Part shown: piece after piece, positions 52,895-64,000 of the stretch
Position numbering within the stretch: the stretch's first letter is position 1
How the letters are laid out: each line of letters opens with the position of its first letter
Assembly: GCF_024979235.1 (NCBI RefSeq)
Contig: NZ_JANLCM010000001.1
Location: 2,232,001 to 2,296,000 of the forward strand
From: Herbiconiux aconitum
Lineage (GTDB): Bacteria > Actinomycetota > Actinomycetes > Actinomycetales > Microbacteriaceae
DNA: 64,000 nt
Direction of reading: 5' to 3'
The notes under the pieces: generated by a model
What the model was told of the DNA's origin: nothing
Database searches by the model: none
What the model saw: the letters and a program-made list of their open reading frames with translations, nothing else
Program-made: the position numbers and the translations under genes

Positions 52895-54238
52895 ATGCCC
52901 GTCTACCTCGACCACGCCGCCACCACGCCGATGATCCCGGCCGCTCGCTCGGCCTACGTCGCCGCGCTCGGTCTCGTGGGCAACCCGTCGTCGATCCACA
53001 GTCAAGGGCAGCAGGCGAAACGGATGCTCGAGGAATCGCGCGAGGTCATCGCCGCGTCGCTCGGGGCCGAGCCGATCGAGGTGATCATCACCTCGGGGGG
53101 AACCGAGTCGATCAACCTGGGTATCAAGGGGCTGTACTGGGCGCGGCAGGGGTCTGAGGCTGGGGGGTCGCGGCCCGTCGTGCTGGTGCCGGGCGGAGAG
53201 CACCACGCCACCGTCGACGCCGTCGAGTGGCTCGCGCGGCACGAGGGGGCGCGCGTCGTGCAGCTGCCGGTGGATTCGCTGGGGCGGCTGTCACCTGAGG
53301 TCTTGGCGTCGGCGCTCGCCGAGCACGGCGCATCCGTCGCCCTGGTGTCACTGCTCTGGGCCAACAACGAGGTGGGCACGATTCAGGATGTCGCGGCGCT
53401 CGCCGCGGTGACGCGCAGTGCCGGGGTGCCGGTGCACGTCGACGCGGTCGCGGCTTACGGGTACCTGCCGATCTCGTTCGCGTCGGTGGGGGCGGATGCG
53501 CTGAGTATATCGGCGCACAAGATCGGTGGTCCGGTGGGGGTCGGGGCGCTCGTGGTGGCGCGGCGGAGTGTCGTTGAGCCGCTGATCCACGGCGGCAACC
53601 AGCAGCGGGTTCGGTCGGGCACGCAGGATGTGGCGGGCGCGGTGGCGTTTGCGGCCGCGGCCGCCCTGGTTCCGCAGGCTGCCCGGGTGCCGCAGGCAGG
53701 CGGTGCTTCGCTCGCTCGCGCGGGCGACGGGTTCGTGGGTGCGGCAGACGCGGGTGCGGGGGACGGGTTCGTGGGGGCGGGCGACGAGTTGGCGGGGGAG
53801 GACGGGTTCGCGGGGGCGGGCGACGGGTTCGTGTCGGAGCTCGCGGCGTTGCGTGATCGGCTGATCGCGGGTGTGCGGGCGGCGGTGCCGGATGCGGTGC
53901 TGCGCGGCGATCCGTCGCCTGCGGGCCGGCTGCCGGGCAACGCGCACTTCACGTTCCCGGGCTGCGAGGGCGATTCGCTGCTGTTCCTCCTCGACATGCA
54001 GGGTTTCTCGGTGTCGACGGGCTCGGCCTGCCAGGCGGGGGTGCCGGAGGTCTCGCACGTGCTGACGGCGATGGGCGTGCCCGACGACGAGGCGCGTGGC
54101 GCCCTCCGCTTCACCCTCGGCCACGGAACCACCCCCGCCGAGATCGACGCCCTGGTCGAGGCCCTCCCGGCGGCCTACGCGGCCGCCCGCAAGGCCGGCT
54201 TCGCCGACCGCCTCGTGTCGCCCGCCCCGCACCCCTGA
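52895..54238 (+). CDS. Cysteine desulfurase (NifS/IscS type) with repeat insertion
   Basis: 447 residues. PVYLDHAATTPMIPAARSAY is the N-terminal signature. ITSGGTESINLGIKG binds the cofactor phosphate, ISAHKIGGPVGVGALV holds the PLP lysine, and the catalytic Cys is in STGSACQAGVPEVSHVL. It removes sulfur from cysteine for MnmA, Fe-S assembly or other carriers. Residues about 276-313 are a low-complexity insertion of AGDGFVGA-like units, absent from the usual roughly 400-residue enzymes. The start directly follows a region shared with divergent glgX. Confidence 0.93.
   Translation: MPVYLDHAATTPMIPAARSAYVAALGLVGNPSSIHSQGQQAKRMLEESREVIAASLGAEPIEVIITSGGTESINLGIKGLYWARQGSEAGGSRPVVLVPGGEHHATVDAVEWLARHEGARVVQLPVDSLGRLSPEVLASALAEHGASVALVSLLWANNEVGTIQDVAALAAVTRSAGVPVHVDAVAAYGYLPISFASVGADALSISAHKIGGPVGVGALVVARRSVVEPLIHGGNQQRVRSGTQDVAGAVAFAAAAALVPQAARVPQAGGASLARAGDGFVGAADAGAGDGFVGAGDELAGEDGFAGAGDGFVSELAALRDRLIAGVRAAVPDAVLRGDPSPAGRLPGNAHFTFPGCEGDSLLFLLDMQGFSVSTGSACQAGVPEVSHVLTAMGVPDDEARGALRFTLGHGTTPAEIDALVEALPAAYAAARKAGFADRLVSPAPHP
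53720..53834 (+). repeat. Minisatellite-like repeat inside the cysteine desulfurase gene
   Basis: Degenerate units around GCGGGCGACGGGTTCGTG repeat four times or more, in frame, encoding GDGFVGA, GDELAGE and DGFAGAGDGFV. GC-rich and strand-biased in G. Confidence 0.8.
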
Positions 54239-54290
54239 CGCCGAACAGGCGCCCTTCGCCGCGGCGTCGCTCGTCGTTTCGACGCTCCCG

Positions 54291-54361
54291 AACCGACGGT
54301 CGGCGCCCGCCAGGAGGTCGGGCGCGAACTGACGGTCGGCGCCCGCCACGAGGTTGGGCGC
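54291..54361. repeat. Two 35-bp direct repeats between convergent genes
   Basis: 54291-54325 and 54327-54361 differ at a few bases. Each contains GCGCCCG...CGGGCGC able to form a hairpin, so the pair may terminate both converging transcripts. The second copy includes the stop of the next gene. Confidence 0.75.
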
Positions 54362-55347
54362 TACAGGTTGAGAGTGGTGAGCACTGCCAGGTGGTCGGAG
54401 GCGCCGGCCCGCAGGGTGCTGTTCGACGTGACCTCCATGCCGCGCTGCAGCACGTGATCGGGGCGCGTGATGGGCATGGCTGCCGGCCAGGTGAAGCCGA
54501 AGCCGCCGCCGGACTGGTTGGCCTCGCTCAGTTGACCGGTGAGCCCCGCGATGTTGCGGTCGGAGGAGCCGGCGTTGAAGTCGCCCACCATCAGGATGCG
54601 GTCGTTCTCGTCACGAGGGATGTAGTCGGCGAGGTTCGCGAGCATCGTGTCGCGATCGGCGTGCTCGCCGGGCCGAGCGGATGCCGCGTGGATGACGTAG
54701 ATGCTCACCAGCCCCGTGGGCGTCTGCAGATCGGCGGCGATGGCACGCTGCCAGCCGAGGCCGAGATCGAGAGCTTGGGCGTTCAGGATGGGGTAGGTGC
54801 TCCATACACCCACCGTGCCGATTCCGTAGGAATAGGGGTACTTGTCGCTCAGCACGGCCTCGACCTGGTCGCGGGCGTCGGAGTCCATCTCCTGCAGAGC
54901 GATCACCTGGGCTCCGGATGCCGCGAGTGCGGTGGCCGAATCGGCGGCGGTTCCTGAATCGGCTTCCACGTTCTGGCTGGCGATGGTGAGGGTGTCACCG
55001 GATGCCGCGGGCGCACTCCAGGAAAGCGGAACGATCGCGGGCACGAACATGACCGACCACACCAGCGCCGGCACCAGTGCCGCGATGACGGCACCCTTGG
55101 CGCGGCTGATGAACGCGAGCACGAACAGCACCGGGATGGCCAGTCCGAACCAGGGGAGCGCCGACTCGACCACGAGACTGAACCCGAACAGCTCGGGGGC
55201 GAGCACGTGCAGAGCCGTTCCGGCGGCGAGAGCGAGGGCCAGAACGCAGACGAAGACAGCAAGGCCCGTTCGGATTCTCGGCCTCCGGCGCGGTTGGGGC
55301 TCTCGGGTCTCGCGCGGTGCCTCGAGAAGTGCTGACATCGCACTCAT
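54361..55347 (-). CDS. Membrane-anchored endonuclease/exonuclease/phosphatase family protein
   Basis: 328 residues from about 55347 ([20 protein letters not shown]). Three hydrophobic helices (about 27-105, [20 protein letters not shown] onward) precede an exterior domain with the EEP-fold motifs [34 protein letters not shown] and the C-terminal [12 protein letters not shown]. The fold covers DNases, sphingomyelinases and inositol phosphatases; the substrate is not evident. The start region adjoins the divergent mnmA promoter. Confidence 0.82.
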   Translation of the reverse strand: MSAMSALLEAPRETREPQPRRRPRIRTGLAVFVCVLALALAAGTALHVLAPELFGFSLVVESALPWFGLAIPVLFVLAFISRAKGAVIAALVPALVWSVMFVPAIVPLSWSAPAASGDTLTIASQNVEADSGTAADSATALAASGAQVIALQEMDSDARDQVEAVLSDKYPYSYGIGTVGVWSTYPILNAQALDLGLGWQRAIAADLQTPTGLVSIYVIHAASARPGEHADRDTMLANLADYIPRDENDRILMVGDFNAGSSDRNIAGLTGQLSEANQSGGGFGFTWPAAMPITRPDHVLQRGMEVTSNSTLRAGASDHLAVLTTLNL

Positions 55348-55435
55348 TCTGCACCGAGACGCTGTGCATTCACCCCATCCACTGATCGACTCGCGGACAG
55401 GCTGCGTGTCAGAGGCCCCCCGTATGCTTGAAGGC

Positions 55436-60143
<4,708 letters not shown>

Positions 60144-60183
60144 AATCAACCCACACCCCTCGCGAATCGAAACACGGAGCACC

Positions 60184-60483
60184 ATGTCCGAAATCACCCA
60201 GGAGCAGGTCGCGCATCTCGCGAACCTCGCCCGGATCGCCCTGACACCTCAGGAGATCGAAAGCCTGACGAGCGAGCTCGGTTCGATCGTCGACAACGTC
60301 GCGAAGGTCTCCGAGGTCGCCACCCCCGATGTGCCGGCCACGAGCCACCCCATCCCGCTGCAGAACGTCTACCGCGACGACGAGCCCGGCGTGACGCTCA
60401 CCACCGAGCAGGCGCTCGCCGGCGCACCCGACCACGACGGATCGCGTTTCCGCGTGACCGCGATCCTCGGAGAGGAGCAGTGA
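60184..60483 (+). CDS. gatC: Asp/Glu-tRNA amidotransferase subunit C
   Basis: 99 residues starting [20 protein letters not shown], with [14 protein letters not shown] and [20 protein letters not shown], the usual GatC pattern that wraps around GatA and touches GatB. It starts the gatCAB operon and its stop overlaps gatA as TGATG. Confidence 0.96.
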   Translation: MSEITQEQVAHLANLARIALTPQEIESLTSELGSIVDNVAKVSEVATPDVPATSHPIPLQNVYRDDEPGVTLTTEQALAGAPDHDGSRFRVTAILGEEQ

Positions 60484-62024
60484 TGGGCCACCACCACGAA
60501 CTCATCCGCCTGTCGGCGTCGGCGCTCTCCGAGAAACTCGGTTCCGGCGAGGTCAGCTCCGTCGAGGCCACCCAGGCCCACGTCGACCGCATCGCCGCGG
60601 TCGACGGCGAGGTGCACGCCTTCCTTCACACGGCTCCGGATGCGAGTCTCGCCACCGCGGCCGCGATCGACGCACGCCGCGCGGCCGGCGAGGAACTGCA
60701 TCCGCTCGCGGGCGTGCCGATCGCCATCAAAGACGTCATCGTCACGAACGACATGCCCACCACGAGTGGATCGAAGATCCTCGAGGGGTGGATTCCGCCC
60801 TACGACGCCACCGTGATGGTGAAGCTCCGCGCCGCCGGCCTCATCCCCATCGGCAAGACCAACATGGACGAGTTCGCGATGGGCTCCTCCACCGAGCACT
60901 CGGCCTACGGCCCCACCCACAACCCTTGGGACCTCGAGCGCATCCCCGGCGGCTCCGGCGGTGGCTCGGCCGCGGCCGTCGCCAGCTTCGAAGCGCCGCT
61001 CGCGCTCGGCAGCGACACCGGCGGCTCGATCCGCCAGCCCGCCCACGTCACGGGCACGGTCGGCGTCAAGCCCACCTACGGCGGCGTGAGCCGCTACGGC
61101 GCCATCGCCCTCGCGTCGAGCCTCGACCAGATCGGGCCGGTGAGCCGCACGGTGCTCGACTCCGCTCTGCTGCACGACATCATCGCCGGGCACGACCCCT
61201 TCGACTCCACCTCGCTCACGGATGCCTGGCCGAGCATGGCCGAGGCCGTTCGTCGCGCCGATGTGAAGGGGCTGAAGATCGGCGTGATCAAGCAGCTCGA
61301 CGGCGAAGGATTCCAGACCGGCGTGCTCGAGCGCTTCCGCGAGGCCCTCGACGTGCTCGCGGCCGCGGGCGCGGAGATCGTCGACGTGAGCCTGCCGAGC
61401 CTCGAGTACGCGATCGCGGCCTACTACCTGATCATGCCGGCCGAGGCTTCCAGCAACCTCGCGAAGTTCGACTCCGTGCGCTTCGGCCTACGAGTGAACC
61501 CGCCCGGCGGCGGCACGGTCGAAGACGTGATGTCGGCCACCCGCGAGGCCGGTTTCGGCGCCGAGGCCAAGCGCCGCATCATCCTGGGCACCTACGCTCT
61601 CAGCGCCGGCTACTACGACGCCTACTACGGCAGCGCCCAGAAGGTGCGCACCCTGGTGCAGCGAGACTTCGCGGCCGCCTTCGGGCAGGCCGACGTGCTG
61701 GTGTCGCCCACCGCGCCCACCACGGCGTTCAAGCTTGGCCAGAACACCGGCGACCCGATGGCGATGTACCTCAACGACATCGCCACCATCCCGGCGAACC
61801 TCGCCGGCATCCCCGGCATCTCGCTGCCCGTCGGCCTGGCACGCGAAGACGGCCTGCCGGTCGGCATCCAGTTCCTCGCCCCCGCCCGCGAAGACGCCCG
61901 CCTCTACAACGTCGGCGCCGCTCTCGAAGCCCTGCTCGAGCAGAGCTGGGGCCACACACTGATCAGCCTCGCTCCCGATCTCGCCCCCGGCGAGATGGCT
62001 GCGGCACAGGAAGGAGCCGTCTGA
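60483..62024 (+). CDS. gatA: Asp/Glu-tRNA amidotransferase subunit A
   Basis: 513 residues from the ATG at 60483 with GAGGAG upstream. Amidase signature: [20 protein letters not shown] (Lys), [20 protein letters not shown] (cis-Ser) and [20 protein letters not shown] (nucleophile Ser). It releases ammonia from glutamine and sends it to GatB. The stop overlaps gatB as TGATG. Confidence 0.97.
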   Translation: MGHHHELIRLSASALSEKLGSGEVSSVEATQAHVDRIAAVDGEVHAFLHTAPDASLATAAAIDARRAAGEELHPLAGVPIAIKDVIVTNDMPTTSGSKILEGWIPPYDATVMVKLRAAGLIPIGKTNMDEFAMGSSTEHSAYGPTHNPWDLERIPGGSGGGSAAAVASFEAPLALGSDTGGSIRQPAHVTGTVGVKPTYGGVSRYGAIALASSLDQIGPVSRTVLDSALLHDIIAGHDPFDSTSLTDAWPSMAEAVRRADVKGLKIGVIKQLDGEGFQTGVLERFREALDVLAAAGAEIVDVSLPSLEYAIAAYYLIMPAEASSNLAKFDSVRFGLRVNPPGGGTVEDVMSATREAGFGAEAKRRIILGTYALSAGYYDAYYGSAQKVRTLVQRDFAAAFGQADVLVSPTAPTTAFKLGQNTGDPMAMYLNDIATIPANLAGIPGISLPVGLAREDGLPVGIQFLAPAREDARLYNVGAALEALLEQSWGHTLISLAPDLAPGEMAAAQEGAV

Positions 62025-63538
62025 TGGCGAAAGCGAAACTGATGGACTTCGACAAGGCGCTCGAACTCTTCGAGCCCGTGCTCGGCTTCGAGGTGCACGT
62101 CGAACTCAACACCCGCACCAAGATGTTTTCGACCGCGCCCAACTTCTTCGGTGGCGAGCCCAACACGAACATCACGCCGGTCGACCTGGGTCTTCCGGGA
62201 TCGTTGCCCGTGGTGAACGGCCAGGCCGTTCGTTACAGCATCAGTCTCGGGCTCGCTCTCGGCTGCTCCATCGCGCCCTCGAGTCGCTTCGCCCGCAAGA
62301 ACTACTTCTACCCCGACCTGGCGAAGAACTACCAGATCTCGCAATACGACGAGCCGATCGCCTTCGGAGGGTCGGTCGACGTGGAGCTGCCCGACGGGCG
62401 CCTGTTCACGGTGCCGATCGAGCGCGCTCACATGGAAGAGGATGCGGGCAAACTGACGCACGTCGGCGGCTCCACCGGGCGCATCCAGGGCGCCGAGTAC
62501 TCGCTGGTCGACTACAACCGCGCCGGCGTGCCGTTGGTCGAGATCGTGACCGACATCATCTACGGCGCCGAGAAGGATGCTCCGGAACTGGCGAAGGCCT
62601 ATGTCTCCACCATCCGAGACATCGTGGTGGCGCTCGGCATCTCCGACGCGAAGATGGAGCGCGGCAACCTCCGCTGCGACGCCAACATCTCGTTGCGCCC
62701 GCGCACCGCGCCAGGCGAGCCTCCGGCGCCGCTCGGCACCCGCACCGAGACGAAGAACGTCAACTCGCTGCGCTCCGTGGAGCGGGCGATCCGGTACGAG
62801 ATCCAGCGTCAGGCGCAGATCCTCGCCGACGGCGGAACGATCACGCAGGAGACCCGGCACTGGCACGAAGACACCGGCGCCACCTCGGCCGGTCGGCCGA
62901 AGTCCGACGCGGATGACTACCGCTACTTCCCCGAGCCCGACCTGCTGCCCGTGGTGCCCTCGCTCGAGCTGATCGAGGAACTGCGGGCCGCCTTGCCCGA
63001 GCCGCCTGCCGCCCGCCGGCGCCGCCTGAAGCAGGAGTGGGGATTCACCGACCTCGAGTTCCAAGACGTGCAGAACGCCGGACTGCTGGTGGAGGTGACC
63101 GAGACGGTCGCCGCCGGGGCGTCGCCGCAGGCCGCACGCAAGTGGTGGTCGGGCGAGATCTCCCGCCTTGCCAACGCGCGCGATGCCGAGGCGTCGTCGC
63201 TGGTGTCGCCCTCCGACGTCGCCGCCCTCGTGGCCCTCATCGACAGCGGAGCCCTCAACGACCGCCTGGCCCGCCAGGTGCTCGAGGGCGTCATCGACGG
63301 CGAAGGATCACCACAGGAGGTCGTGGATGCGCGCGGACTCGCCGTGGTCTCCGACGACGGTGCTCTGATCGCTGCCATCGACGAGGCCCTCGCTGCCCAG
63401 CCCGACGTGCTCGCCAAGATCAGAGACGGCAAGGTGCAGGCCGCCGGAGCCGTCATCGGTGCGGTGATGAAGGCGATGAAGGGCCAGGCCGACGCGGCGC
63501 GCGTGCGCGAACTCGTGCTGGAGCGCGCGGCTTCGTAG
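62024..63538 (+). CDS. gatB: Asp/Glu-tRNA amidotransferase subunit B
   Basis: 504 residues. [60 protein letters not shown] and [20 protein letters not shown] define the kinase/transamidase domain; the helical and YqeY-like tail ends [20 protein letters not shown]. It activates mischarged Asp- or Glu-tRNA and amidates it to Asn- or Gln-tRNA. No Asn- or Gln-tRNA synthetase is seen nearby. Confidence 0.97.
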   Translation: MAKAKLMDFDKALELFEPVLGFEVHVELNTRTKMFSTAPNFFGGEPNTNITPVDLGLPGSLPVVNGQAVRYSISLGLALGCSIAPSSRFARKNYFYPDLAKNYQISQYDEPIAFGGSVDVELPDGRLFTVPIERAHMEEDAGKLTHVGGSTGRIQGAEYSLVDYNRAGVPLVEIVTDIIYGAEKDAPELAKAYVSTIRDIVVALGISDAKMERGNLRCDANISLRPRTAPGEPPAPLGTRTETKNVNSLRSVERAIRYEIQRQAQILADGGTITQETRHWHEDTGATSAGRPKSDADDYRYFPEPDLLPVVPSLELIEELRAALPEPPAARRRRLKQEWGFTDLEFQDVQNAGLLVEVTETVAAGASPQAARKWWSGEISRLANARDAEASSLVSPSDVAALVALIDSGALNDRLARQVLEGVIDGEGSPQEVVDARGLAVVSDDGALIAAIDEALAAQPDVLAKIRDGKVQAAGAVIGAVMKAMKGQADAARVRELVLERAAS

Positions 63539-63547
63539 TACAGAAGA

Positions 63548-63570
63548 CCGCTGCTTCGCGGCGGCTTTCT
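63548..63570 (+). terminator. Possible terminator after gatB
   Basis: CCGC-TGCTTC-GCGG is followed by CGGCTTTCT. Weak stem; position right after the operon supports it. The 138 bp up to 63676 contain nothing else clear. Confidence 0.35.
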
Positions 63571-63676
63571 GCTGCGGGTCGTCGAGCAGGGCCTGTTGCG
63601 TTCGATCTCGTGAGCGTCGCTGGGACGCGCCGACGACAGCCGGAGGGGTGTCGGTGGTCGCTCGTAGAGTGGCGCT

Positions 63677-64000
63677 ATGGACGTTCTCGTAGCCCAGATC
63701 ATCGTGACGACGATCAGTGTCACCGGCGGTGCGCTGCTGGCGCTCCTGATCGACCGCGGCAAGGGGCGACGGGTCGAGCGGATCGCCGAGGTGAACGCTC
63801 TGCGTCTGCTGACGATCGAGATCGGTTCCCGGCGTGCGTTGTCGCCCGAGCAGAGCGCGTCGCCGCTGTCGATCGACCGGGCCGATCCCGATTCCGATCT
63901 GAACCGGGTGATGCGTTCGGTGGTGCTCCTCCGCAAAGAGGTCCGCACGGCGCGGAGGTCGTTGCGTCCGCAATCCACCGCCTGGAATCCGCTCAACTAC
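63677..64000 (+). CDS. Unknown membrane-anchored protein, N-terminal 108 codons (runs off the window)
   Basis: MDVLVAQIIVTTISVTGGAL followed by LALLIDRGKGRRVERIAEVN gives a single N-terminal helix and a basic junction. The following segment (LLTIEIGSRRALSPEQSASP) is soluble and continues past the window edge. There is no homology I can name. Confidence 0.55.
   Translation, partial: MDVLVAQIIVTTISVTGGALLALLIDRGKGRRVERIAEVNALRLLTIEIGSRRALSPEQSASPLSIDRADPDSDLNRVMRSVVLLRKEVRTARRSLRPQSTAWNPLNY

Overview
The window comes from a high-GC actinobacterium, most likely a member of the Microbacteriaceae. The evidence is the uniformly GC-rich coding sequence, frequent GTG starts, near-leaderless promoters, and actinobacterial gene orders: rplS-lepB-rnhB-DUF2469-yraN-comM-dprA, xerC ... 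rpsB-tsf-pyrH-frr-cdsA, a GlgE-type glycogen cluster, and mnmA-ligA-gatCAB. The genus cannot be fixed from sequence reading alone.

Layout. 0-6.3 kb: the start of map (minus strand), a membrane protein, rplS, lepB, rnhB, a DUF2469 gene, yraN, comM and the 5' two thirds of dprA. 6.3-16.7 kb: an integrated mobile element of about 10.4 kb that splits dprA. 16.7-26.9 kb: the 3' part of dprA, a metallophosphoesterase, xerC, an M23 peptidase, a sugar transporter, then rpsB-tsf-pyrH-frr-cdsA and a DivIVA-repeat protein. 27-32.7 kb: a complete peptide/nickel-type ABC transporter operon. 32.7-41 kb: two tandem transglycosylase-like secreted proteins, a Na+/H+ antiporter, a zinc-ribbon protein, a hydrolase, an AI-2E-family permease, a membrane/lipobox protein and a YbbN-like thioredoxin-TPR protein. 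41-52.9 kb: glycogen/maltodextrin genes (glgB, glgE, glgP, glgX) enclosing a TetR/MFS pair and flanked by inverted repeats. 52.9-64 kb: cysteine desulfurase, an endonuclease/phosphatase-family protein, mnmA, ligA, an esterase, gatCAB and a truncated last gene.

The most interesting object is the element at 6265-16705. It is bounded by a 12-bp duplication (CTGCAGCGCAAT) lying in the codons for the DprA motif LQRN. Removing one copy and everything between restores an in-frame dprA of 446 residues. It encodes a large serine recombinase next to attR and a leftward cluster of small phage-type genes, including a P27-type small terminase subunit and an HNH endonuclease. There is no large terminase, portal, capsid or tail gene. 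A near-consensus actinobacterial SOS box sits 64 bp inside the left end. A ribbon-helix-helix protein has a 28-bp palindromic operator, and there is an orphan Cas2/SinR-like protein. This content fits a small phage satellite (packaging hijacker) better than a plain prophage remnant. Its docking site is a competence gene, so carriage should disrupt DNA uptake processing and precise excision should restore it.

Functionally, the glycogen genes fit the GlgE route: GlgE extends glucan from maltose-1-phosphate, GlgB branches it, GlgP and GlgX degrade it. The cysteine desulfurase and MnmA form a likely sulfur relay for tRNA 2-thiouridine. GatCAB supplies Asn-/Gln-tRNA by transamidation.
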